Shown here one piece after another: positions 11,999 through 22,249 of a stretch of 64,000 bases of DNA (positions are counted from its first letter, which is position 1; every line of letters begins with the position of its first letter). The stretch is taken from NCBI GenBank assembly GCA_003194525.1, contig NBIV01000005.1:62001-126000 (forward strand), given 5' to 3'. Below the pieces are notes generated by a model. The model searched no databases, was not told the DNA's origin, and was given only the letters and a program-made list of their open reading frames with translations. The position numbers and the translations under genes are program-made. Source of the DNA: Gracilariopsis chorda. Lineage: Eukaryota > Rhodophyta > Florideophyceae > Gracilariales > Gracilariaceae.

Positions 11999-13261
11999 CT
12001 AGTTGTGGATTCTGTCCCTTATCTGGACCAGGGGGTCTTTCAAGTTAAATCCAATGGAGTTAAGGAAAGGTCGACCAAGTACTATTTCGTCCATGTCGCG
12101 ATCTACAATGTAGAAATCAATACCACGTACCCTAACGGAAATGTTAGAACCAGGAAGCAAGATGGTGACTGTGATAAGTGCCGTTTTGGACGCAGTGGCG
12201 ATTGCAGAACCCTTTGACTTGAAAGCACCTTCAAGGGTCAGTGGCGTTGACAAAGCTTTGAATCTGATATCTTGAACCGCAGCTTGTACCTTGTCGAACG
12301 TCTTCGCATCGATTGCGCTGAAATATGTTCCAGAGTATCCAAGAACCGTTTCAATCACAGTGCCTTCCAAGGCTACCCTGAAACGTCCTTGATTTCCCAC
12401 CGGGCCTTTTTTCGTCACGTTCGATACACCCGTTACCGTTTTGGCTTTCCTAGTCTTCTTATTTCCATAATACTTATCGTAAAGTTTGTTCTTCTTCTCG
12501 GGAGAGGTAAGGTGACAGTCCCTGAGACGATGAACACCGTCACAGTCCTCATTAAGACACGGCTTATTCCATTCTGTATGTTTCCGCTTACTGGTACGAC
12601 GGTTGGACACCACAGGATCTACGTTAGGTGTTACCTTTGGGTTCCCAGTAGCACCACCTTCGGTGTTTGTTTTGCTGCGTTCATGAAAACTACGGCTTTT
12701 ACGTGGATTAAAACGTGCACGTGCAGTGTCCTTCACGGCAAATTCGAGAACGATGTTGGATAACTCATCTCTGAAGAGTTTGATACTTGCAAGCTGTTCT
12801 TTTTTCCTTCCCCTCCTCATCATTCGAATGCGTTCCTGCAGAACGTCGGGTTGAAACTTCCCGACAAGGCGGTCAAGAAATTTCTTTGCCAGGTCAGTGT
12901 CCTTCAATGTTTCTGAAGCGTTGTTCTGGTCTGACGCAGTAATCCTTGAAATAATAAAGTTTGATACACTGCCAGCAGGGTTTTCTTTGCTCCGTTTGAA
13001 GGAGACTGTGCGAAGTATGGCATTGATACGCTCAGCGAGGTCTTTCGGGGATGAGCTAGAAGCTCTTTCAAACCAAGCCTGTACTTTGTCCGACGTAGCC
13101 CCTTCAAGAGTTTGAGCAGCTTCGATGTTGCCCATAGCACATAAGGCGTGTAGAATATTTGGGTCCACACAATCCTTTACCGTGACAACTTTTAGTTTTG
13201 CATCTTCATCGCGATCTTTGTTCACGTCTTCGACTTTGGCTCTGTATGCAGCAAAGGCCAT
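11999..13261 (-). pseudogene. Gypsy-1 gag-protease, catalytic Asp lost
   Basis: This 420-codon ORF starts at the ATG at 13261. Residues 1-190 are a charged gag-like region. A zinc-knuckle-like motif CLNEDCDGVHRLRDC lies near residue 235, with CX4CX3HX3C spacing. The last 150 residues form a retropepsin-like domain ending in IVLGRPFLNSIGFNLKDP. The active-site triad, normally D-S/T-G, is read as Y-S-G (VLGYSGTYFSAID), so the protease is inactive. The ORF ends with a TAG at 11999-12001, after which the RT ORF continues in the same frame, so in the ancestor gag and pol were one ORF or were joined by readthrough. The ORF itself is uninterrupted, but the product cannot process itself. Confidence 0.8.
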
Positions 13262-13407
13262 CTAGAATTTGATCAGAGCAGGTTGTTCTACAGATTTCAG
13301 TTGCGGCGGTTGCATGAAGGCGACAACACTGTAGTCGGAGGTAGTCATTATCGCACTTTGAACAGTACTACAGATAATCTGCTTTGTAAGCACAAAGCGC
13401 TTTGTTG

Positions 13408-13810
13408 TTCAGTACTGGGGTACGGTTCTGAAAAGAACGAAAACCACAGGAAATACGGTGTAAGATGTCACGAAAAGGGTGCAAATGCTGTAGTGACGAG
13501 GGCAGAGGAACAAAAGTGGGTATACTCAACGAGAGTTGCCTTTTCTCGTGAGTGGCCATCCAAGACGTCGGATGGCCTTTATAAGCACCCACCGAATCAG
13601 TTGACACTGAGTCGACCAAACGATAGTTTGCGCAGCCTGAAGTGTGCTATTGACGATAAAAGATATTGCTATCATTTCGCAGCCAATGCAACTACGTATG
13701 GTATGCTTTATCGCAATCCTGAACGCATTTGCGCAGAAGAAAGTAGACGTGGCCAATTTGCAAGCCTATTTCTGCGACAGACGTGTAATCGCTGGCTGTA
13801 CTACACAACA
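13408..13810 (-). repeat. 5' LTR of Gypsy-1
   Basis: Partner of 8304-8706. It lies just upstream, on the minus strand, of the gag-protease start at 13261. No clear tRNA primer-binding site starting with TGG is visible immediately inside it. Confidence 0.85.
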
Positions 13811-15080
13811 GTACACCAATGCTCATTACGAATACTCCTTTCAATGCGTTAGCGTTTATAATCTCTCGACTGGTAAGCTAAGCAATAGAGCCCTTCACAT
13901 CATGAGGTTCTCTGGTGAAAAACCAATGTGGCGAATAGAAATACCTATGGAGGTTTTACCAGAACTGGGTTAACCAGTGTAGTGCTGTGGCATGAGATAC
14001 CGTCTAAGGATTGTTCTGCCCAGTCAGAAGAATCCAGATGAGAAAAATTAGAAAGAGAAAAAGAACCAAAAAAGAAGGTAACAACTCAACAGCGCGTGTA
14101 AAATGCTATAAAAGACTACAAAGAGTTTTTGGTGCTTATTTAGGAAGCAAAAAAAATTGATATTGCCTAGAACACGTATCTGGCTCCATATAAAAAGCGG
14201 TAACAATTGCGGTAATAACAGTAATCATCGGTCAAAAACTCAAGATAAAAGGTTTAAAGCGGAGCTGTGCGGATGATTGAAATGAGAGTAAACACATTAA
14301 GACTCCCAGAAAACTTAGTTACTTTACAAAGGGGATGAAGCAAAAGCCGATTCACAACCTGCCTTTAGGATTAAACGGCTGAGCGGTTTTACTTTAAGTA
14401 CAATAAGGTAATAACGTTCTATACGTAGTAGCCACTGTAGTGCACTATGCTTATGGTCCACACGTTTTTGTCACTGGGAAGCACGGCAGTCTACGACGCG
14501 ACACAAGACGTGTGAATCTCAAACCAATATTGAATAAAAGCTTGCATGCATACTATACATTCATCAATTCCAATATTTTAGACGTCACTTGCAAAGATAT
14601 CAAGGCACCGAGTAAACTTTATACCGAATTTCAACCAAACATCCAAATGTTCACTCATACGTAAATTGAACCAACGATACTTCAGTGCGTTATAATTATG
14701 GTTCATCTCACTCAGAGTTTTTGCAAATGTGCATTGCTCCACACTAGGCTCTGATTTATTCAGGAGCTATAGCTTGGTCTGCACTCATGTTAAATTGATG
14801 GTTTGGAACGCAGCCCATGTAGAAAAGCTTCACACGCTTCTTGAGTCGTCACCGTACTTGCTGCATACGTTCATTTGATTTTAGTAAGTACAAGTGGCTC
14901 CATTGCGTGCTTCGCACCCGTTAAGGAGTAAAAGAAGCATTTGAGTGAAAGGAGTATTTGGGTAGCATGTTTTGGGTAATTTGTTTGTAGAATGCAAGTA
15001 TTTTTGGGGAGTAAGAAGGGAGCAGAAAAGAAAAAAATGAAAGAAAAAAGAAGAGGTTTACTTAAAGCTTTCAAGTTCGT
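13811..15080. other. No gene recognised
   Basis: AT-rich stretch with short ORFs only. The right part (about 14900-15080) should hold the 3' end of Helitron-1. I see a weak GTGC-TTC-GCAC dyad near 14905 but no convincing CTRR terminus. Confidence 0.5.
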
Positions 15081-18000
15081 CTACGAAAGAACTTCGGGGT
15101 ACACTACATCATTGGTAGAGGTGCTACCGGCAGGAAGACAGGCCACGATGTTGGACGGGTTGGTGGTCCGAGAAAAGGCGACGTACAGCTGGCCATGCGT
15201 GAAACAGCCATCACGCAAATCCAGTCCGATGAGACCACTATACGACTGACCCTGTGCCTTATGGGTAGTGATGACAAAAAAGACACGTACTGGGAACTGG
15301 GTGCGAGTGAAGTTGGGAACAGTAAATTAGTCGTCTCCAGGTCCATAGGGCATGCGTGGCAGGCATAGTGCGTTGCCATGATTTTCTCCAGAAGCGAGTC
15401 GAAGGAACAGTCCGTTGCTTTGCATGTCTTCTACGGTATAGATGGCACCATTGACGTGGCCATTTGAGGGACCCAAGTTGCAGAGGAGCATAACCGCAAA
15501 GCCTGTTTTGAGTTTGAGGTGGTGGTCCGGCAGCGCTGACCCGGCAGTCAGAGTTTTGAGCATCTCGACAGGGTACTGCAGCGCGGCACCGTCGTCGTCA
15601 CTCACCTTGTCCGCACTGAGGTACGTGCGATACGCTCCAGGTATCATGTGGCCTATATACTCGTTGAGCTCTGGTAGGCGATAGTTTCGTGCGGTTATAA
15701 TCACCGTTGGCGCTAGTCAATCCGCATCTATGTACCTTTGAGCGATACCATGAAAGACCATACGGACCATGGTGCGGAACGACTCCACACGCTGTACGGA
15801 CTCTGGCAATGTGAAGGGGTGCTTTGGCGGGACAGTGCCTGGCAGTCTGCCCTCTCCAATCTGCAAGAGCGTGTTTGGAAACTGCAGTGCCTCCTGTGTG
15901 GCTGTGGGGTCTCGATGGAGCGCAGAAAGCCGCATGTTCTCGGTCAATCTCAAGGTGCGAAAGTGAGAAAACAGACTTGAGCGTTTGATGCATGCGTTGA
16001 CCATCACTGATCGAGAGCCGCCACGAACAACGGGGATAATCTGCCGAAAGTCGCCAGAAAGCAATACGAACTTGCCTCCAAAGAGGAGCTGCGAGCGCGT
16101 TATGTCACGGAGAGTGCGGTCTACGGCTTCAACGCAGAAGCGATGACACATTACGATCTCGTCCCAGATAATGAGGTCGACGTTTTTCATCCGAGTGGCC
16201 AGGTGCGAGTTGACCGGGATGTTGCACGTGCTCTCAGCGGTGGCTGGGATGGGAATCCTGAACACGGAGTGGGCCGTCTGACCGCCCTCAAGCAGTATGG
16301 CTGCTACAGCAGACGTGGCTACCGTAAGGACGGACTTGTCACGAAGGCGTAACGTGGACTGAATTGCCTTGGAGAGGAAGGTCTTGCCAGTTCCACCCGG
16401 AGCATCCAAGAAGAAGACGCGAGTGGTTGGCTGCGTTGGCGTAGAAGGACCACCAAGACCCTGCAAGCTCTCCGCGGACACGCCAGGAAGGATGGCCCCC
16501 ACGACGGTATTGAACGCCAGACGCTGACGCTCATTGAAGAGAGGGAGGGCAGCTTGCACAGTGTTGTTCAGCTCCGACTGGATTTGCTGCGGAGACCGAG
16601 CTGGAGCGCGCATTTCCGGTAGGTCCTGCATGGGTGTCGGAAGACCGTAGGATGACAGAGACGCCAGTGGGCCACCCATTTCTTGCAATGCCTTTTGCAC
16701 TTCTAAGAGAACGTAAGAGCTGGCTCTTTCGTCGTCGGTCAGTGCGTGCATCATGCCGCGATGTCGAGCGCGTATATCCTGCAGGAACATCGATAGATGC
16801 TGCTCCCACAGAAACTAGGGGTCCGACGGCTCGCAGTAAAGCAAGATGGTGGCAAACAAATGAGAGAGCGGAACAAATGAGGAGCGAAAGGACTCGCTCA
16901 GTGCCCGTCTCCACTTGCTGTCGTCGGCGAGAAGGCCCTTCTTGAGGTAGGCCTCCCTGAAGCTACCACACTGCTGACCATCGGTGCGGAGACGCTGAAA
17001 GGAAGTACCACCCGCTGTGTGGGTCAAGAGTAAGCGGAGGTAGTACTGCTCACCCTATCGTGTACTGGCAGTGTAAATGCGCCCAACCACATGCGTACCG
17101 CTGCCAGTGAAGTCGTATAGATCGGCTGCTGCAGCGGCTGCTGAGGAGGAGGTGGGCTGGCTTCGGGACACCGAACGACTTCGGAGACATGCACGCGGCT
17201 TCAAGCATTTGTTTGATATGTTCCAAGTAAAGTACCTCGGGAACTGGGCATAAAAGATATGCTGTGCGCCGGGGTATTTTTGTTTGGCCACAAACCACTC
17301 AGTGAGCTTGGTTCATGCCCACTCTCTGTTAGCAGCAGAGTGCTCGTCGCCTTCCTGGAAGAACACCGTATGGTGATCTTCCAAGTGTACTTCAAGCCGC
17401 ACGACGGGTGGATTGCGATCGACAATGTCGAACGCAAGCAACCGCCACACTGCTTCGGAGGCGGACACATACCGTGCGTCCTGGAAGTTCTGGATCTCGT
17501 CATGGCGTCCGTTCTCATCTACAATCTCCATGGTGACTCTGTCGGAACCCTTGCACACATACTTGAAGAGGTACTTGATACCGCCAAGTCGCGATACGCA
17601 TAGCTCAACGTTGATGTGGCATGCAAACCGGCGGAGAAGCTCTGGGCAATGTGGAACCACCCAAGAATTGTCCAACGTCACTACGTGCTGTCGACGGCCG
17701 ACCCTGCAGCTTCGTTCCACAGACACCCCGCCCTCGGAAGGAGCGCGTCTTTGGTAGCGGATGTAGTACTCATTGTCCAGCCGTGCATTTTCGGAGCGAA
17801 ACAGCTTCGGAAAGTGCTTCAAGCAGTTCAGCTCGCGCATGCACAGCGCTGACTGGTTGCCTGCACCACACGGAGTGTGAATCATGTGCTTGAGCACCAA
17901 ATCTTGTTAGGTGGCGTCGAAGGAAAGAGAAATCTCAGCTGAGATGAGCTCGTCAATGTGAGCACGGTCTCGGAGCTGCTGCTTTGCATCTTCGTTGAGG

Positions 18001-19343
18001 AAGAAGATAATGTGCGCGTGCGGTAGGCCTCGCTTTTGGAACTCGATTACCTGCACGTGAGCAACAACGGCTTCAAAGAACTGTTCATCAATGACAAACG
18101 ACATCAAGGCTTTCATATTGAGACGAAACACTTGAGCACAAAGATCGGGTCGATCGGGAGCGCGCTGACCTTCGAACAGCGCCCTGGTGATCTCAGGTCA
18201 GTTTTGATTGCACGTCATCGTGAGAAAGATATCGGGGTGCCCAATGGTGTTGGATATGGCGATGATGTCGTGCATTTGCTGTCTCATATATCGGTCACCT
18301 TGTACAAATGTGGAGGGCAACACGAACAGCCGTACAGTGCGAACAGCATCGGCCTCATCCACGCCCAGCAGAGAGTCACCCAGGCTCTCCCGCAGGGATG
18401 TATAGTCCTCAGCTCGAAGTCTCTCCTGGTTGTGTCGTAAGTAAGACCAACGCTCCGACTCAACCTCGCAAAACTGGTCAACCATGTACTGCTGGAAGAG
18501 CCGTTTGCCGCGTAGAATCATACTGAACTCGGTCGATCTCTCGAAAAGCTGCCACGAATAATACATCAGCGGAGTCACCTTTTTCTCTCGCGAGGCGTTT
18601 GGTGGGCAATACCTCATCTCAGGGTGCCATCCGTCCTGGCCACATGGGAACAAAAGAACGTAGCTCAAGGGATCGTACGATCTGTGACTGACAGGAATAG
18701 TGTCCAGCACCTCATCACCATTTACAGTCAGCTCTCCACGCCTACGCACAACAATATCGCACGTCCTAATCTCGCCGTCCTCACTCCCTGGAATGATGGC
18801 GGGTACTTGAGACGCCTCGGGCCCGTTGTAGCGACGAACATGCTCGCCGCGGGGCCGTCTATCAGCATGGATCACCATCTGATACGTAATTGCTGGCGTA
18901 TTGGTGATAGCCCACTCGCGCAGGCTGCAGAATGTCTGCACTTATGGATTCCTCGTGTGCAGCATGGCTGCCAACTGAGACAGCATTTCCGGTTGGAGGC
19001 GGGGCAGCAACCTCGCTCACCTCGCAGACTGAGCGTCATAGTCGGTGTCATGGATGTACACAGACAGAAATGCGGGCTGGACACCTTGAGCGGGAATGAG
19101 CGGACCCATGTTGTGATAGATCTGTCCCTGCATGGTGATCGTAGGATTGAAGGTAGAGTTTCCTAAACCAAGGCTCACCCAGTTTGCCTTGACGGAAGCC
19201 ATAGACATAACTGTGTTGTAGGCACGGATCTCAGCACGAAAGTGGCTCTGTCGGGGCCCAGTCACAGTCAGCAGTTGGCGAAGAAGAGGCGGACTTTTTT
19301 TGCTTTGCCGGGTTTTGGACAGTTTGTCTTTTGTGTCGTGTGC
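15081..19343 (-). pseudogene. Helitron-1 Rep-helicase, one frame with in-frame stops only
   Basis: Helitron transposase (Rep nuclease plus PIF1 helicase). The frame runs without a shift from 19343 to the TAG at 15081. Rep part: PPLLRQLLT and HFRAEIRAYN (about 19290-19230), FLTMTCNQN then TGA then PEI, LPHAHIIFFL with the H-x-H metal pair (about 18020), and IKYLFKYVCKG with the catalytic Tyr region (about 17580). Helicase part: LDAPGGTGKTF (Walker A), IIWDEI (Walker B), LLSGDFRQIIPV, LRLTENMR, LCNLGPSNGHVNG, then THKAQGQ and GQLYVAFSR near 15250-15150. Stops interrupt at about 18945-19017, 18198, 17907, 17313, 17055, 16815, 15717 and 15327. The zinc-binding N-terminus usual for the family is missing: a TAA at 19344-19346 and a divergent ORF replace it. 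This lineage differs clearly from the Rep of Helitron-2 and Helitron-3. Confidence 0.9.
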
Positions 19344-19359
19344 TTAAGATCTTTTTAGA

Positions 19360-19797
19360 ATGCCTCCAACTCATCCCAGTGCTTCAGGCGATGCCAGAGG
19401 TGAGCAGAACCGTCAATTTAATGCTGCAAGACGTCTAGCAGAGTCAAGTGAGCAACAGGCAGAGAGGAGAAGTCGTGATAGAGAGCAAGCAGCCATACGG
19501 AGAGCAAATGAAACTGAGGAACAGCGTGAAGTACGAAAAGCAGCTAATAGGGAACGTAAGCAAAGAAGAAGGGCTAGAGTTTCCGCGGCGCACACTGATG
19601 ATGTTCGTGAGGCCGACCGTACAGCCACTGCTTCGACACGAGCTTTAGAGACGCCAGATAATCGCGCAAATCGTCAGACAAACGACCATGACGCCCATCG
19701 TGCTGCAAGGCAACAGGATTACCCCGCTGCTGAACATTCTCGCCGTCACTCTGACAGAAAATGTAAACGAAAGTGGGGAGATCTCTGTCTTACATGA
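19360..19797 (+). CDS. Arg/Glu/Ala-rich basic protein, divergent to Helitron-1
   Basis: This intact 145-codon ORF has a real ATG. It is strongly charged throughout: RRSRDREQAAIRRANETEE, then REVRKAANRERKQRRRARVS, probably a long helix or coiled coil. Degenerate RRANETEEQREVRKAANRER-type blocks of this kind occur in the N-terminal parts of many Helitron Rep-helicases, but here the block is on the opposite strand and starts about 15 bases from the last codons of the Helitron-1 frame. It may be a separate accessory gene of the element, or an inverted N-terminal fragment. No enzymatic motif is seen; nucleic-acid binding is only a guess from composition. Confidence 0.5.
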   Translation: MPPTHPSASGDARGEQNRQFNAARRLAESSEQQAERRSRDREQAAIRRANETEEQREVRKAANRERKQRRRARVSAAHTDDVREADRTATASTRALETPDNRANRQTNDHDAHRAARQQDYPAAEHSRRHSDRKCKRKWGDLCLT

Positions 19798-21803
19798 CCA
19801 TGCATATGCTATTGTGATGCTGAAATTTCATGAAAATATATGTATAGAATATCGTTTGCAACTTAAAATCCGCCTATGAAAGATGGCGGAAGATGGCTTC
19901 AGACCGAACTTGTCCAGCACATCTAAAAGATAAAAATTATTTTTCTATTTATATCGATCCCAGTATCATTAAAATGTTTTAAAAGCGCGATTGAGCTGGC
20001 TTCTTTTTTGTTATATATCTTAGCCAGAACGTGTTTTTTCGAAGTAAATATTTCTCGTGATCTTCGCGTTTTTGGCTTTTTGTTGCTGTTACTCTTCTTT
20101 GGTTAGATATTCTTTAATTCTATCTGGTACAATATTTTGGATCCAACTTGCGTTATGACTGTACAGAACCTCAAAGTCCCTTTTTTTGTTTTGTTGATTG
20201 GTTTAACGTGCCTTCAGCCAAGGGCTGTTTTGCATATCTTTGATTTAATGTGCCTAACGAGAGGCGTTCGTTGGTTAATATCAAAAGCCACAAAAATTTG
20301 GAATCTAAGTGAATTGATTCGATCGTTTGTGATTATTTTTTTTAAGTTGAGCGCCGACCTGGGCGAGTGCTCTATGTTGCGATAATCAAGTATTCTATCT
20401 GTGATTTGAAGGCCCACTGGTGGTCAGGTCTGGTACAAAGCAACTAATTTTCTTTATTTCTGGGTTGTAGGCGCCAACCCGTCTACTACCACTGCAATGG
20501 CGTCTTCAGTTGTCTCAGTCTTTTTTGGTGTTCTTTTTAGAGCCAACACTTGGATGTTTTAGGGTTTATCAACACCCACTTTATTGTTTTGAAGATTGAA
20601 GTCCACAATGTTGAGATAGTTCAGCAATGATGTCATAATGGCGATAGATGACACGTACACAAGTGTATCGGCAAGGATGAACATTGCAACGCAGGTGTAC
20701 GTTCACCTAATTGCATACCTCAGCGTCAGAGCGCTACTGCCCTTTCGAGTAAGCCCTGGCTTTTGCTTGTAAGAGCAGTCGCATTCCGTCTCAATAAACG
20801 AATGAAAGGGGACCACCTTCATCACCGTCTATATATCATTGTCACTTTGTCTGGTAGTCGACTTGAACTCCTACTGGGCCAGTGACTCCATACGGCATCC
20901 CTCACCCCGCTCGTACTAGGAGCGACACACAAAGCATTTGTTAAAACTATTTGTTTTCTACAATTCTGTAGGGCACTTCGTGAAATAGCATTGCGCTCAA
21001 TAACCTGTGATCAGGATGTGAACGGTCTGCTGCGCCATAGGCAAACAGTTAATGACCTACTGCGAGATGAAAACGGGGTTTGGATGGAGAATAGAGATGC
21101 CTATCTCCAGGATTCTGCCTATAAATTTGGTTCTGCGCGCACGAGAGATTTGTTCTTACCTAGTTTAGGTCCGCTCAAAGATTTACTTTGTGTATTACAT
21201 TACCTTATTTATGACTTAATATGTTGTAAGACTTTCCCTATTAATGAGTGCGGAAGTAGGAACAAGAAACCCTTGCAGCAAGTGGCAAAGTTTTGTCTTC
21301 TTCTTTATTTTTTGTTGTAGTGCAAAGCTCTGGTAGTTGTTAAGTGGTTGCTCTCGTATGAGCCTGATTCTCCAATTTCGTATTAGGTTTGTTCGATGAG
21401 CTAAGCTTTAAGAAAGCAGATTCTGTTCACTACGCAATGCGTCACATTCACAATTTAATGATGAAAGCTTGAGTTCTCGTAACCAGTGATTCCTTCTTTG
21501 GCTTCCTCCCTAAGGAACAGCTCATGGTTTGTACTCATAGAATGGGTTTACAGCTGTTGTGACAGTTGCTAGAGCTGAAAAAGAATACAAAGTTCCCAAT
21601 GGTGAAGGCTAAACTGCAATCTCTGCGGTATTGAGTTGTATTACAATTCTGTGAGAGATTGTGGGGACAGGGTATTATTAACTTCACCCGGCATATGTAG
21701 TTGCGAAAATAAAGTTCCAAAGAAAATCGTCAACAATACTAAAGCCAAAAGTCAAAGTGAGAATGCTCTCGGCCTTTGCAGGCCATGCCAAGGTCAGAAG
21801 AAC
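19798..21803. other. No gene recognised
   Basis: AT-rich sequence with T-runs. ORFs of 60-109 codons (for example 20137-20385, 20991-21320) have no recognisable domain. This is probably the intergenic space left of the host island. Confidence 0.5.
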
Positions 21804-21809
21804 AAAAAA
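21804..21809 (-). terminator. Pol III terminator of tRNA-Cys
   Basis: Six consecutive T on the minus strand, 15 bases past the tRNA 3' end. This is the standard termination signal of RNA polymerase III. Confidence 0.7.
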
Positions 21810-21823
21810 CCAACACTCTCGTA

Positions 21824-21907
21824 GGGCCCGGCGTGAGTCGAACACGCGACCTATCGATCTGCAGTCGATTGCTCTGAAGCGCTTACAAACCACTGAGCTA
21901 CGAACCC
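21824..21907 (-). tRNA. tRNA-Cys(GCA) with an enlarged D-loop (probable D-loop intron)
   Basis: On the minus strand the complete cloverleaf folds. The acceptor stem is GGGTTCG/CGGGCCC (7 pairs, two G-T). The D-stem is GCTC/GAGC, the anticodon stem ATCGA/TCGAT with loop CTGCAGA (anticodon GCA at 21860-21862), the variable loop AGGTC, and the T-arm GCGTG/CACGC with loop TTCGACT. The internal promoter boxes fit (TAGCTCAGTGGTT and GTTCGACTC). CCA is not encoded, as expected in a nuclear gene. The oddity is a D-loop of 20 bases (21875-21894) instead of about 8, i.e. roughly 12 extra bases after AGTGGT. D-arm introns in nuclear tRNA genes are known from red algae such as Cyanidioschyzon, so this may be an intron spliced at a bulge-helix-bulge. 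A pseudogene is the alternative. Confidence 0.85.
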
Positions 21908-22249
21908 TCACCTACGAACCACGGTCTGTATTCCCCAGAATTTAAACAACTATAAATGTCAGTTTGAAATTAGATTCAAAAGGTGTTAATTAACGCATTT
22001 CTGTTCGCTTTGTCACGAAGTAAGAAAAAAAGGTTTCAAAAATAAAAAATACACGCGGATCTATTCCTATCACAGACACCGCATATCCCCAAATCTTACT
22101 CATTTACCGGGATAGATACGCACGATAATATCATAAGAGAATGGCATCGTCTTGATCCGGCAGGTATTCTTCGACGGTATGTGTAGAAGTGCACAAAGAG
22201 CTGATTCTAGCAGAAATACCGCTACCACCTACTCGCCCTACATCAGAAC

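Larger units (their letters stand above)
8304..13810 (-). mobile_element. Gypsy-1: old Ty3/Gypsy element with LTR pair
   Basis: Two 403-bp direct repeats (8304-8706 and 13408-13810) bracket a minus-strand gag-protease ORF and a pol region in the order RT, RNase H, integrase, chromodomain-like tail. The total length of 5.5 kb is normal for Ty3/Gypsy. The LTRs begin TGTTGTGTA on the minus strand and differ at many positions, so the insertion is much older than the complete element at 32050. A purine-rich GGGGCGA precedes the 3' LTR near 8707-8713. I could not settle a target-site duplication. The protein sequences recall Gypsy elements of oomycetes rather than the other Gypsy lineage in this window; this is from memory and untested. 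Confidence 0.85.

Noticed and set aside
13283-13852. 189-codon plus-strand ORF and its partner ORFs near 8048-8721
   Set aside because: They fall on the 403-bp LTR pair of Gypsy-1; the similarity between the two ORFs is due to the direct repeat, not to a gene family.
14895-14925. Hairpin GTGC-TTC-GCAC as 3' end of Helitron-1
   Set aside because: The stem is only 4-5 bp and no CTRR stands at the right distance.
15081-19343. Reassignment of TGA to Trp as explanation of in-frame TGA codons
   Set aside because: TGG is used normally in the same ORFs, TGA ends apparently intact ORFs such as the one at 40807, and TAG and TAA stops occur in the same frames.
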